This document shows positions 1 through 8,314 of a stretch of 17,300 nucleotides of DNA, piece by piece. A program made the position numbers and the translations under genes. The notes below the pieces were generated by a model. The model ran no database searches and was not told the DNA's origin. It saw only the letters and a program-made list of their open reading frames with translations. Source of the DNA: Verrucomicrobiota bacterium (GTDB lineage: Bacteria > Verrucomicrobiota > Verrucomicrobiia > Opitutales > Opitutaceae); the NCBI GenBank assembly GCA_030832235.1, contig JAURJO010000054.1, forward strand, positions 1 to 17,300, written 5' to 3'. The stretch's first letter is position 1, and every line of letters begins with the position of its first letter.

Positions 1-12
1 CTGCGCGGGTCG

Positions 13-804
13 GTGCTTTCACTCGCGGGCGGTTTGACCACCGCGCAGCAGGAACTCCTCGGCTTGTTCACGCCGCTCCCCGGCCCCCCGTCCGCGTCGG
101 TGCCCCGGCCGCGGCCGGTGGCGCCGCCGCCGGCGGGCGAGGAGACTGTGGTGTTCGAGCGCAGCGCGCGGGCGCGCAACTACCGGCTGACGTTGCGTCG
201 CGATGGCACCGCGGTGGCGACCATCCCGGCCGGCGGCTCGGAGCGCGAGGCCCTGCGTTTCGTGGAGCAGCACCGCGGCTGGCTGGAGCGTGCCAGGGAG
301 CGCCGGCGCCGCCGGCCGCGCAGCGCGGAAATCTGGGTGCCGGGCACGCACGTGCTCTGGCGCGGGGAAATGACGGAGGTGCGCGTCGCCGCGCAGGGCG
401 AGCGTCCGCAGGTCTGCCTCGCGGCGGACGTCTTTCGCGTGCCGCGTCTCGACGGCGATCTGCGGCCGACGCTCGAGGCCCATTTCGCGCGGCGCGCCCG
501 CGTGGAGTTGCCGGCGCGCGCCTGGGAGCTCGCCGCACTCGCGGGCGTCGATGTGCGCGCGGTCACCGTGCGCAACCAGCGTTCCCGCTGGGGATCGTGC
601 TCCGCCAACGGCACGATCTCACTCAACTGGCGTCTCGTGCAGACGCCCGACTACGTGCGCGACTACGTCATCCAGCATGAGCTGATGCACCTGCGGGAGA
701 TGAACCACTCGGCCCGTTTCTGGGCCCGCGTCGAGGAGGTTTGCCCGGCCTGGCGCGAGGCCGAAGCGTGGATCCGCCGCAACGGATCGCTGGTCGGGCT
801 TTGA
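13..804 (+). CDS. YgjP/SprT-like zinc metallopeptidase (M48-related), possibly 5'-partial
   Basis: This is a predicted soluble zinc-dependent metallopeptidase of the YgjP (DUF45, WLM/SprT-like) group. The C-terminal half has the family signature: an RNQRSRWGSCS segment, then a zinc-binding HELMH (H222, E223, H226), and a third likely ligand H232 in NHSARFW. The N-terminal 40 residues are Pro-rich and probably disordered. The segment around residues 47-110 resembles the usual YgjP N-terminal domain. The start given is a GTG at 13. The frame stays open to the first base of the window and no Shine-Dalgarno is visible, so the true start may lie upstream. Substrates of YgjP proteins are not well established. 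The family assignment is firm; the physiological role is unknown. Confidence 0.85.
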   Translation: MLSLAGGLTTAQQELLGLFTPLPGPPSASVPRPRPVAPPPAGEETVVFERSARARNYRLTLRRDGTAVATIPAGGSEREALRFVEQHRGWLERARERRRRRPRSAEIWVPGTHVLWRGEMTEVRVAAQGERPQVCLAADVFRVPRLDGDLRPTLEAHFARRARVELPARAWELAALAGVDVRAVTVRNQRSRWGSCSANGTISLNWRLVQTPDYVRDYVIQHELMHLREMNHSARFWARVEEVCPAWREAEAWIRRNGSLVGL

Positions 805-864
805 GGCCGAAGCGCTTTTCCCTCTGAGAAACAGAAGATTTTCCTAGGCAAACGCAGAGCCTTC

Positions 865-889
865 CCTCTAGAACGGCCCGCGTTAGAGG
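865..889 (+). promoter_or_regulatory. Leader hairpin upstream of the SWIB gene
   Basis: An imperfect inverted repeat lies about 30 bases before the SWIB start codon. CCTCT (865-869) plus AACG (872-875) pair with CGTTAGAGG (881-889), around a five-base loop with a two-base bulge. No T-run follows, so it is not a classic terminator for the upstream peptidase gene. It could be a 5' UTR structure or an operator. The surrounding gap (805-918) is more AT-rich than the genes and must hold the promoter, but I could not identify convincing -35 and -10 boxes. Confidence 0.35.
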
Positions 890-918
890 AAATCGCCTCG
901 TAAAACCCAAACAAAATC

Positions 919-1188
919 ATGGCTAAAAAAGCTGCCCGTAAACCGAATGCTGCGTTCATGAAACCGGTCACGCCCAACGCGCACCTCGCAAAGGTCGTTG
1001 GCGCCGCCCCGCTCCCCCGCACGGAGCTCACGAAGAAGCTGTGGGCCTACATCAAGAAGAATGGCCTGCAGGACAAGAAGGTGAAGACCCAGATCAACGC
1101 TGACGACAACCTGAAGGTCGTCTTCGGCGGCAAGTCGAAGGTCTCCATGTTCGAGATGACCAAGCTCGTCTCCAAGAACCTCAGCTGA
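919..1188 (+). CDS. SWIB/MDM2 domain protein, small basic
   Basis: An 89-residue protein made almost entirely of one SWIB domain (about residues 26-88), preceded by a short Lys/Arg-rich N-terminus (MAKKAARKP). Recognisable SWIB features are LPRTELTKKLWAYIKKNGLQD, the central INADDNLKVVFG and the terminal MFEMTKLVSKNL. SWIB domains are best known from eukaryotic chromatin remodelling. Stand-alone bacterial copies occur in Chlamydiae and Verrucomicrobia and are thought, not proven, to bind nucleic acid or the nucleoid. The early codons are A-rich (several AAA) and the gene is much less GC-rich than its neighbours, which suggests strong expression. It has its own leader and a strong terminator, so it is probably monocistronic. 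No good Shine-Dalgarno precedes the ATG. Confidence 0.9.
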   Translation: MAKKAARKPNAAFMKPVTPNAHLAKVVGAAPLPRTELTKKLWAYIKKNGLQDKKVKTQINADDNLKVVFGGKSKVSMFEMTKLVSKNLS

Positions 1189-1208
1189 GACTGCCCGATT
1201 CCTTTCTG

Positions 1209-1240
1209 CCGCCGCGGGTCCGCCCGCGGCGGTTTTTTTT
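1209..1240 (+). terminator. Intrinsic terminator of the SWIB gene
   Basis: A perfect 10-bp GC stem, CCGCCGCGGG (1209-1218) with CCCGCGGCGG (1223-1232), has a four-base loop (TCCG) and is followed directly by eight T residues (1233-1240). It sits 20 bases after the SWIB stop codon and 25 bases before the histidine kinase start, so it isolates the SWIB transcript from the following genes. Confidence 0.93.
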
Positions 1241-1265
1241 GCACGCACGGCGGTGAGCATTCGGG

Positions 1266-3908
1266 TTGTCAGGCGCGCCTGCCGTTCCTAAGGGTCCTCG
1301 GATCGTCAACGTGCAAGAATCCTTCCGTGTCCGTATCCTGCAGCGGCTCAATCTTGGGGCCGCGATCATCGGGACGCTCGCGGCGGGAGTGGCGGCGGGA
1401 TGGCTGGTGGGAGACTACATCGACGGCCGCATGCGCCGCGACATGATCCGGCGCGCGCCGGTCGCCGGCCTGGTGCTGACGGCCGATCTGGATCCTTTCT
1501 CGCAATCCGCCACGTCCGCGGACCTCGGGACCGCGGGGTACCGTCAGCTGCACGAGCGGGCGCGCCGGCTCGCGCTGCTCAACCCCACGTTGCGCGGGAT
1601 CAGCCTGCTGCGGATTCCGGCTGGTCCCGGTCCCGCGTTCTACGTCGTAGATTACCGCGAGCCCGGTCACGGCGAGGAGGCGCGGCCGGGAGACCGCTAT
1701 GTGCCGCGGTTCGGCTCCAGCGCGCTCGAGCAGGTCCGCCGCGAAGGTGAGGCCGTGCTGGCAGGGCCTTTTGACGCCGACAACGGGGCGCGCCTTCTCG
1801 CCTACGCGATTCTTCCCGCCTTCGGCGAAAACGCCCGTCAGGATTTGCGCCACGTGGTGCGCATCGAGGGAGATGCGGCCGAGTTGCGCCAGAGTGTGCT
1901 GCTGGGCGGAGTGCTGGCCGGTCTCGGGGTTTGCGGACTCCTGGGCATTCCACTGGCGATGCTGCTGCTAGGTGACCGTGAGCGCATCCAGTCCAACGTC
2001 ATCCGCAATCTTTCCGAGGCCGTGGAACAGGCGCACTCCGCCATCCTGATCCTCGATCCGGGCGGCCGGATCGATTTCTGCAACGTGGTGGGTTCCCGGC
2101 GCCTCGGCATTTCGCGCCGCGATCTCATCGGTCGGAATCTACGCGACTTCCTCAAACCCGCCGGTCCGGCGGCGGGGGAGGCGGAGATCGATGGAAACCT
2201 CTCCGCCGGCATCGCGTGGCAGGGCGAGCTTAACTGCCTCCGCGCCGACGGGACTTCGTTCCCGGTCCGTGGCGGCTTGTCCCCCGTGAGGCGCCGCGAC
2301 CAGCGGGTGGTTTCCTTTGTCGCCGTCTTTGACGACATGACCGAGATCCTTCGCCGCGAGAACGAGCTGCGCGAAGCGACGGAGCAGGCGAGGTCGGGCG
2401 ACAAGGCCAAGGGGAATTTCCTCGCGACGATGAGCCACGAGGTCCGCACGCCGCTGAATGCGATCGTCGGATTCACTGGCCTCCTGCTGGAGTCCTCCCC
2501 GCTCAGCGAGTCGCAGCGAGACCAGCTGCTGGCGATCCGGGCGAGTGCCGAGGCCCTCGCGCGTTTGACGAACGACGTCCTTGATTTCGCGCGGATCGAG
2601 TCGGGCAAGGCCCGGATCGATCTGGCACCCTCTGATCCGCGCGAGTGTGTGGAGGAGGCGATCGATCTCCACGCCGCGGCGGCCGCGCAGAAGGGGATCG
2701 AGGTCTTCCATCGCATTTCACCCGAGGTGCCGGCGTCCCTCGTCACGGACCACGGACGCCTTCGGCAGGTGCTGGTCAACCTGGTGGGCAACGCGGTGAA
2801 GTTCACCGAGCGGGGTGAAGTCGAGGTTTCGGCCTCGGTTCCCGACGCGGAGGGGGATGAACGCGGAATCCGGATCGAGTTTACGGTTCGTGACACCGGA
2901 CCAGGCATCGCGGAGGAGGACCAAGGGCGTCTCTTCCGACCGTTCACCCAGTTGGAGGCGACGAGTCTGCGTCGTCATGATGGCGCCGGTCTGGGGCTCG
3001 CGATCAGCCGCAATCTCGTGGAGATGCTGGGCGGGCAAATCCGAGTGGAGAGCCGCCGCGGAGGTGGTTCCACCTTCCGGTTTTCGATCCGGGCCCGCGT
3101 CGATCGGCCGGCACGTTTTCCGGATGCCGGCGGCGCAAGGGTGGGCGTGGTGGCGCCGGCCGGGCGGTTCCGGGATTCCCTCGTGGCGCTCGCCCGCGTA
3201 TGGAAGGCCGACGTGGTCGAGGCGGAGGCGGTCGAGGCTCTGCCAACCTCGGGACTGACCGTCATCCTGCGCAATCTGGACGAGGCCGGGATCCGGGAAC
3301 TGGTTTCGGGCCGTGGGTCTTTGCCCGTGGACCGGTCGACGGTCGCCCTCGTTCCGGTTTCGCTCGCGGCGGATGCGCAGGTTGCGCTGCGCGCGCGGTT
3401 CCGCGCGCTCGTGATCAAACCCGTGCGCTCCGGGGCGTTGTTTCCACTGGTGGCCGGAGCATTACCCGTTCAGCCGGCGGCGGCGGCGCGGCCGCATTTC
3501 GGATTCCGCGTGCTCGTCGCGGAGGACAACTTGGTGAACCAGCGTCTGATCCGGCTCATGCTGGAGAGCTTCGGCTGCGTCGCGACGGTCGTCGCGGACG
3601 GCCGCGCGGCGATCGCGGCCCTGTCCGCGGCGCCCCGCGCGCACGATCTCATCCTGCTCGACATGCACATGCCGGAGCTCGACGGGTTGGAGGTGCTGCG
3701 GGCGATCCGTTCCGGCGGGGCCGGCGCCGGCGCGCGGGACGCCTGGGTGGTGGCGCTTTCGGCTGATGTGCGGGTGGAGCAGAGGGCGGCGGCGGCCGCC
3801 GCCGGGATCGACGAGTACATGACGAAGCCGGTCAGTCTCCGCGGGATGGAAGAGATGCTGTTTCGACTCCAGGCCGGGCGACGCCGCGGTGCCCCGACCG
3901 TCGGTTGA
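1266..3908 (+). CDS. Membrane-bound hybrid sensor histidine kinase (PAS-HisKA-HATPase-pseudoREC-REC)
   Basis: An 880-residue sensor kinase that senses a signal across the inner membrane and passes phosphate to its own receiver. The order is: TM1 (about 29-49), extracytoplasmic sensor region of unrecognised type (50-209), TM2 (210-236), PAS domain (about 243-365), HisKA with H391 in MSHEVRTPLN, and HATPase with N-box N505/N509, G1 box DTGPGI at 543 and G2 box GAGLGL at 573. A degenerate receiver-like region follows (624-735), then a full receiver with acidic pair E753/D754, phospho-acceptor D799 in LLDMHMPELDG and K854. There is no HPt domain, so an external phosphotransfer partner is likely. 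The TTG start at 1266 has GGTGAG eight bases upstream and an in-frame TGA just before it; a GTG at 1311 is the alternative. The ligand is unknown. Confidence 0.92.
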   Translation: MSGAPAVPKGPRIVNVQESFRVRILQRLNLGAAIIGTLAAGVAAGWLVGDYIDGRMRRDMIRRAPVAGLVLTADLDPFSQSATSADLGTAGYRQLHERARRLALLNPTLRGISLLRIPAGPGPAFYVVDYREPGHGEEARPGDRYVPRFGSSALEQVRREGEAVLAGPFDADNGARLLAYAILPAFGENARQDLRHVVRIEGDAAELRQSVLLGGVLAGLGVCGLLGIPLAMLLLGDRERIQSNVIRNLSEAVEQAHSAILILDPGGRIDFCNVVGSRRLGISRRDLIGRNLRDFLKPAGPAAGEAEIDGNLSAGIAWQGELNCLRADGTSFPVRGGLSPVRRRDQRVVSFVAVFDDMTEILRRENELREATEQARSGDKAKGNFLATMSHEVRTPLNAIVGFTGLLLESSPLSESQRDQLLAIRASAEALARLTNDVLDFARIESGKARIDLAPSDPRECVEEAIDLHAAAAAQKGIEVFHRISPEVPASLVTDHGRLRQVLVNLVGNAVKFTERGEVEVSASVPDAEGDERGIRIEFTVRDTGPGIAEEDQGRLFRPFTQLEATSLRRHDGAGLGLAISRNLVEMLGGQIRVESRRGGGSTFRFSIRARVDRPARFPDAGGARVGVVAPAGRFRDSLVALARVWKADVVEAEAVEALPTSGLTVILRNLDEAGIRELVSGRGSLPVDRSTVALVPVSLAADAQVALRARFRALVIKPVRSGALFPLVAGALPVQPAAAARPHFGFRVLVAEDNLVNQRLIRLMLESFGCVATVVADGRAAIAALSAAPRAHDLILLDMHMPELDGLEVLRAIRSGGAGAGARDAWVVALSADVRVEQRAAAAAAGIDEYMTKPVSLRGMEEMLFRLQAGRRRGAPTVG

Positions 3909-3961
3909 ATTGTGTCGCCGCGCGGGCTTGGCGGCCCACGCTCCCGCGCCCTGCCTCCCGG

Positions 3962-4930
3962 ATGAACCCACGGACCGCCGACCTTCGCCTCCGCGCCGTG
4001 CTGATGCTGCTGCTGGCGAATCTGTTGTGGGGTCTGAGTTTCCCCCTGATCAAGGCGATCAATCTCCTGCACGCGGAGCTGGTCCCGGCGGCCGGCACGT
4101 GGTTCTCCGCGATCTACACCGTCGCGCCCCGGTTCCTCATGGCCGTGGGGGTGCTACTCGCGCTCCGACCCTCGACGGTGTGGCGATCGACGGCGGGTGA
4201 GCTTCACCAGGGCATCCGGTTGGGGTTTTTCACCGCCGCGGGGATGCTGCTGCAGAACGACGCGCTGCAGTTCACCTCGGCGAGCACTTCCGCGTTCCTC
4301 ACGCAGTTCTACGCCATCATGATCCCGGTCTGGCTGGCGGTGCGGGCGCGGACGAACCCCGGTGGCCGCGTCTGGCTCTGTTGCGCGCTGGTGCTGGCGG
4401 GGGTGGCGGTGCTCGGACGTTTCGACTGGCGGGAGATGCATCTGGGCCGGGGGGAGTGGGAAACCCTTTTGTGCTCGGTGTTCTTTATGGGGCAGATTCT
4501 CACCCTCGAGCGTCCGGAGTACGCCGGCAACCGACCCGACCGGGTCACGTTCGTGATGTTCGCGACGCAGGCCGTGGTGTTCTCCGTGCTCGTGCTGGCC
4601 CTTGCGCCCGACGCCGCGACGCTCGCCGCGCCGTGGCGGAACGGCGCCTGGGTGGCATTCACCGTCGCGCTCGCGCTGGTCTGCACGATCGGCGCCTTTT
4701 CCATCATGGTCGCCTGGCAGCCGCGGATCACCGCGACGGAGGCCGGCCTGATTTACTGTGTCGAGCCGATCTTCGCCTCGGCGCTGGCGCTCTTCCTCCC
4801 CGCGCTGCTCTCCGTCTGGGCGGGTATCTTCTATCCCAACGAGACCGCGACCTGGACCTTGCTGGCGGGCGGGGGCCTCATCACGGCCGCCAACCTGATC
4901 CTGCAGCTCCGGCCGCCCGCAAAGCCCTGA
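3962..4930 (+). CDS. EamA/DMT-family transporter
   Basis: A 322-residue integral membrane protein of the drug/metabolite transporter superfamily, with two EamA repeats and about ten hydrophobic helices. The first helix has the typical ANLLWGLSFPLIKAI pattern; a second repeat begins near WETLLCSVFFMGQILTL. Such proteins usually export or import small metabolites; the substrate cannot be told from sequence. The ATG at 3962 is chosen because helix one starts shortly after it. A TTG at 3905 would add 19 residues and overlap the kinase stop, but those residues look non-native. The gene follows the kinase by 53 bases and precedes the cyclase by about 40, all on one strand, so co-transcription is plausible. 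Confidence 0.85.
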   Translation: MNPRTADLRLRAVLMLLLANLLWGLSFPLIKAINLLHAELVPAAGTWFSAIYTVAPRFLMAVGVLLALRPSTVWRSTAGELHQGIRLGFFTAAGMLLQNDALQFTSASTSAFLTQFYAIMIPVWLAVRARTNPGGRVWLCCALVLAGVAVLGRFDWREMHLGRGEWETLLCSVFFMGQILTLERPEYAGNRPDRVTFVMFATQAVVFSVLVLALAPDAATLAAPWRNGAWVAFTVALALVCTIGAFSIMVAWQPRITATEAGLIYCVEPIFASALALFLPALLSVWAGIFYPNETATWTLLAGGGLITAANLILQLRPPAKP

Positions 4931-4971
4931 ACCGGCGGAATAGGCTTGGTGACCGCACCCGCGGAGGCATC

Positions 4972-7188
4972 TTGCGGCCCGTGGCCAAGCCCCCCGCCCT
5001 GGATCTCTGGCGTGCCGTCCTGCTTCCGGCCGTGCTCAGCGGAGTCGCCGCGTTCGGACTGTCTCGTCTGCCGGTCCTCCAGGCGTTCGAGAATGTGGCT
5101 TGGGATGGTCTCGTCCGGCTCCGGGCCGAGCTTCAGCCCCGCAACGCCTCGGACTCCATCGCGCTCATCGGCATCGACGAGGCCAGCCTGCGTGATTTCG
5201 GACGCTGGCCCTGGCCGCGGCGGCTGCATGGAGACTTCTTGCTGCTCTCGGGGCTCCGGCGCCCCAGCGTCAGCGCGTGGGACATCCTTTTCACCGAACC
5301 GTCGGCGGAGACCGCGGATGATGCCCATCTGGCGCGCGGTCTGGGTGGCGCCGGCGGAACCGTGGTGCTCGGCGCCATGGGGGCTGATGCCGGCGAAGGT
5401 GTTTCCCCGGGCTCCCCGGAAGCGGCGGGCGCGCGGCTGGCGCGTTTGATGCGGGTGGAGGGCGACCGTTCCCTCGTCCTGGGCGCGGAGGCCGCGCTCC
5501 TGCCGGCGGGGGAATTCTCGCGGCGTGCGGAAATCGGGTTTGTGGATACGCCGCCGGACCGCGACGGCACCCGGCGTGTCGTACCCCTGGTCGTGCGCAT
5601 CGGGGAGGATATCCTTCCTTCGCTGAGTCTCCGCGTCCTGATGGCCCACTGGCAGGCGGAACCCGCCGACGTGGCGGTCCGGCTCGGAGCGATGGTCGAG
5701 GTGCGCGGCAAGCTCGGGTCCGCCCGCATCCCGATCGACGAGGCCGGCCGCTACCGGGTGAACTTCCGACACGACGTCGAGGATCTCACTTCATACGGGT
5801 ACAGCCAGGCGCTGGCACAGCTCGCCGACCGTCACGAGCGGAAGCCCGGTCCGGTGCCCCAGCTCACGGGTCGCATCGTGCTGGTCGGGCAGACCGCGGC
5901 GGGGTTGACCGACCTCGCGCCGACGCCGCTCGCGGCGCAGACGCCCCTGGTACTGGTGCACGCCAACGCGTTGGAGAACTTCCTGGCCGGTGACTACCTG
6001 CGCCGGCCGGCGGCGTTCTGGGTCTGGCTCGGGCTCGGGGTGGCGGGCGCGCTTTGCCTCTGGCGGTTCGCCGAGCGCGGGTTGCGGGAGCACGCGTTGG
6101 CGGCCGCCGGCGTGCCGATCGTTTTCGTGCTCGGTGTGACGCTCGCGTGGATTGAGGGCAGCGTCATGGTTCCGCTCACGGGCCCTTTGCTGGGTTTCGG
6201 CGCCCTGCAGATCTTCGCGATCCTGCGCCGGGTGCTCTCCGAGCAGCGGGCGAAGGAGCGCATCAAGGGAATGTTCGGCACCTACGTCTCACCGGAGGTT
6301 GTGGAACGCATGGTGCAGGCCCGCGAGATGCCGCGTCTGGGCGGCGTCTCGGAGGAGATCACGGCCTATTTCAGCGACATCCAGGACTTCTCGACGTTTT
6401 CCGAACAGCTGCCGCCCGAGCGCCTCGTCGAGCTGCTGAACGAATACCTTTCGGCCTGCACCGACGTGATCCAGGGCGAGGGGGGCACCCTCGACAAATA
6501 CATCGGCGACGCCGTGGTTGCGATGTTCGGCGCGCCGGTCGCGCTGCCCGGTCACGCGCACCACGCCTGCCTGGCCGCGCTGCGCTCGCAGGCGCGGCTC
6601 GCGGAGCTCCGCGCGTTTTGGCGCGAGGCGGAGAAGTGGCCGGGTGCCGTGACGGCGATGCAGTCACGCATCGGGCTCAACACCGGCTCCGCCGTGGTGG
6701 GCAACATGGGCAGCCGCGTCCGGTTCAACTACACGATGATGGGCGACTCCGTGAACCTCGCCGCCCGCATGGAGTCCGGCGCGAAGGCTTGGGGCGCCGC
6801 GATCATGTGCACGGAGGCGACGCGGGCCGCCTGCGAGCGCCACGCCCCGGGGAAGGTCATTTTCCGTCCCCTCGGTCGCATCGTGGTAAAGGGCCGTTCC
6901 GAAGCTGTCCCGTTCCACGAAGTGTTCGCCGAGGCCGGCGCGGCGCCGCCGGAGACCGCCGGTTGCGTCGAGGCGTTCACGCGCGGCCTGGATCTGATGC
7001 GCGCCCGTGACTGGCCCGGCGCGCGGCGCGCTTTCGAGATCAGCGCCGCGCTGGAGCCGCGCGCACCCGGCCGCGTGCCGGGGGTGAAGTCCAATCCTTC
7101 CCTCGTCCAGCTCGCGTTGGTAGAGCGTTTCACGCGCGAGCCGCCGCCTCCGGATTGGGACGGCACGCATGTGATGACGGAGAAGTGA
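4972..7188 (+). CDS. CHASE2-domain class III adenylate cyclase
   Basis: A 738-residue predicted cAMP-producing sensor. An N-terminal membrane segment (about 15-35) leads into a periplasmic CHASE2 domain (to about 345) with typical motifs IALIGIDEASLRDFGRWPWPR and GRIVLVGQTAAGL. Three helices follow (about 349-366, 376-395, 400-420), then a cytoplasmic class III cyclase domain (about 455-625). Metal-binding residues are D469 (FSDIQDF) and D513 (DKYIGDAVV). Substrate selectors are K509 and T588 (NYTMMGD), an ATP-type class IIIb pair. The transition-state residues N595 and R599 are present. A short TPR-like tail ends the protein. The start is uncertain: TTG 4972 has GGAGG four bases upstream, and GTG 4981 is an alternative. 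The frame is open further upstream, but that part only shadows the transporter gene. The FecR gene follows after 79 bases. Confidence 0.9.
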   Translation: MRPVAKPPALDLWRAVLLPAVLSGVAAFGLSRLPVLQAFENVAWDGLVRLRAELQPRNASDSIALIGIDEASLRDFGRWPWPRRLHGDFLLLSGLRRPSVSAWDILFTEPSAETADDAHLARGLGGAGGTVVLGAMGADAGEGVSPGSPEAAGARLARLMRVEGDRSLVLGAEAALLPAGEFSRRAEIGFVDTPPDRDGTRRVVPLVVRIGEDILPSLSLRVLMAHWQAEPADVAVRLGAMVEVRGKLGSARIPIDEAGRYRVNFRHDVEDLTSYGYSQALAQLADRHERKPGPVPQLTGRIVLVGQTAAGLTDLAPTPLAAQTPLVLVHANALENFLAGDYLRRPAAFWVWLGLGVAGALCLWRFAERGLREHALAAAGVPIVFVLGVTLAWIEGSVMVPLTGPLLGFGALQIFAILRRVLSEQRAKERIKGMFGTYVSPEVVERMVQAREMPRLGGVSEEITAYFSDIQDFSTFSEQLPPERLVELLNEYLSACTDVIQGEGGTLDKYIGDAVVAMFGAPVALPGHAHHACLAALRSQARLAELRAFWREAEKWPGAVTAMQSRIGLNTGSAVVGNMGSRVRFNYTMMGDSVNLAARMESGAKAWGAAIMCTEATRAACERHAPGKVIFRPLGRIVVKGRSEAVPFHEVFAEAGAAPPETAGCVEAFTRGLDLMRARDWPGARRAFEISAALEPRAPGRVPGVKSNPSLVQLALVERFTREPPPPDWDGTHVMTEK

Positions 7189-7267
7189 GGCCGCGCCCAG
7201 CTGGCTTGCGCATTGTAAAACTCATCTCGGCGTACACCCTGCTCCGGCGAGTTACCCCGCTATCACC

Positions 7268-8314
7268 ATGAAGGCTTCATTCACCCGTCTCATCCTCGCC
7301 GGCGTCGTGCCGTTCCTCCTGCTTGCCGCCATCGCTTCCGCGCAACAGCAGGCTACGATCGTCAAGATCATCGGTTCAGGCGCCCAGGTCGTCCTGCCCG
7401 ACGGCCGCACGGTCGACGCCGAGGCGGGCCTGAAGGTCCCCGAGACCGCCACGATCCGTTCGGGCGCCGCCGAGATCTACCTTGAGGCGGTCTCCGGTGT
7501 CATCGCGACTATCAAACGCGACAGTCAGGTGGTTGTGCTGACCCTGACCGGCAACGAACCCACGCTGGAGCTCAAGGGCGGCAACCTGGTTTCCCAGATC
7601 GACCGGGCCAAGCTGGCCGGGCGCACTTACGGCGTGAAGACGCCGCGCGGTGTCGCGGCGGCCCGCGGCACCGTCTACACGGTGAACGTCGAGGGCACCA
7701 ACTACACCGTCGTCACGGCTTCCGGCACTGTCACGATTTCAGCGCCCAACGTCCCCGCGGTGACGCTCGCAGCCGGCGGTATCGCGGTCTCCACCGTGAA
7801 CAACGGCGCCGCCATGTCGGCGACGGCTCTCGCGCAGTCCAACCCCGAGGTGATGGCGGCGGTCAACCAGGCCGCCGCGGTAGCCGTCGCTGCTGTCGCG
7901 GTCGTCGCGGCCAATCCGGTGAACTTCGGCGCGTCCACCTCCGCGACCGCTGCCGTCGAACTCAACACCACGGTGGCTACCGTCGTGAATGCCGTTCCGA
8001 CCGCTGTGGCCCAGGCGGCCGCCAGCGCATCCGCCGCCGCGCCGACGCAGGCCGCCGCCGTCGTGACGGCCGCGGTCCAGGCCGCGGCCGCTTCGGGCAA
8101 CGCCCAGGCTGTCACGCAGGTCGCCCAGACGGTCACGCAGGCTGCCGCGCAGGGCGCCGCCCAGTCCGTGGCCGCGCAAGCCGCTGCGGGCGCCGGCAAC
8201 GCGCAGGCCGCGACGCAGGCCGCCGCCGCCGCCGCGCAGCAGGTTGCGCAGAGGTCGCCCAGGCCGCGACGCAGGCTGTGCAGCAAGCCCTTCCCGCCGC
8301 CGCGGCACAGGTGA
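7268..8314 (+). CDS. Secreted FecR-domain protein, 5' part of a frameshifted gene
   Basis: This frame encodes 348 residues. A clear signal peptide (1-25, cleavage after AIASA) is followed by a FecR-type beta-rich domain (about 40-165) with the family hallmark VKTPRGVAAARGT at 123-135. From about residue 180 the protein becomes extremely rich in Ala, Gln, Val and Thr. The last consistent residue is Q328. The final 20 residues (Arg/Pro-rich, ending at 8314) differ abruptly in composition, while the Ala/Gln pattern continues in the -1 frame, so the intact gene probably spans 7268-8895 (about 541 residues). Unlike classic FecR there is no N-terminal anti-sigma helix bundle, so this is an exported FecR-fold protein, not a ferric-citrate regulator. 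It sits directly downstream of the CHASE2 cyclase. The tail resembles no enzyme and is likely helical or disordered. Confidence 0.8.
   Translation: MKASFTRLILAGVVPFLLLAAIASAQQQATIVKIIGSGAQVVLPDGRTVDAEAGLKVPETATIRSGAAEIYLEAVSGVIATIKRDSQVVVLTLTGNEPTLELKGGNLVSQIDRAKLAGRTYGVKTPRGVAAARGTVYTVNVEGTNYTVVTASGTVTISAPNVPAVTLAAGGIAVSTVNNGAAMSATALAQSNPEVMAAVNQAAAVAVAAVAVVAANPVNFGASTSATAAVELNTTVATVVNAVPTAVAQAAASASAAAPTQAAAVVTAAVQAAAASGNAQAVTQVAQTVTQAAAQGAAQSVAAQAAAGAGNAQAATQAAAAAAQQVAQRSPRPRRRLCSKPFPPPRHR

Noticed and set aside
795..820. Terminator of the metallopeptidase gene (GCTT...AAGCGCTTTT)
   Set aside because: The stem is only four base pairs and the T-run is short.
1838..2947. A 369-codon open frame on the minus strand
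   Set aside because: It is antisense to the histidine kinase and Arg/Ser-rich without recognisable motifs.
4381..4971. N-terminal extension of the cyclase frame
   Set aside because: It overlaps the transporter in another frame and gives Arg/Gly-rich sequence; the CHASE2 protein starts at 4972 or 4981.
7189..7267. Promoter for the FecR gene (TTGCGC at 7206, TACACC at 7233)
   Set aside because: The spacing of 21 bases is outside the normal range and both boxes are weak, so no promoter is called.
8249..8256. Programmed -1 ribosomal frameshifting
   Set aside because: No X-XXY-YYZ slippery heptamer and no clear downstream pseudoknot can be seen; kept only as a remote alternative.
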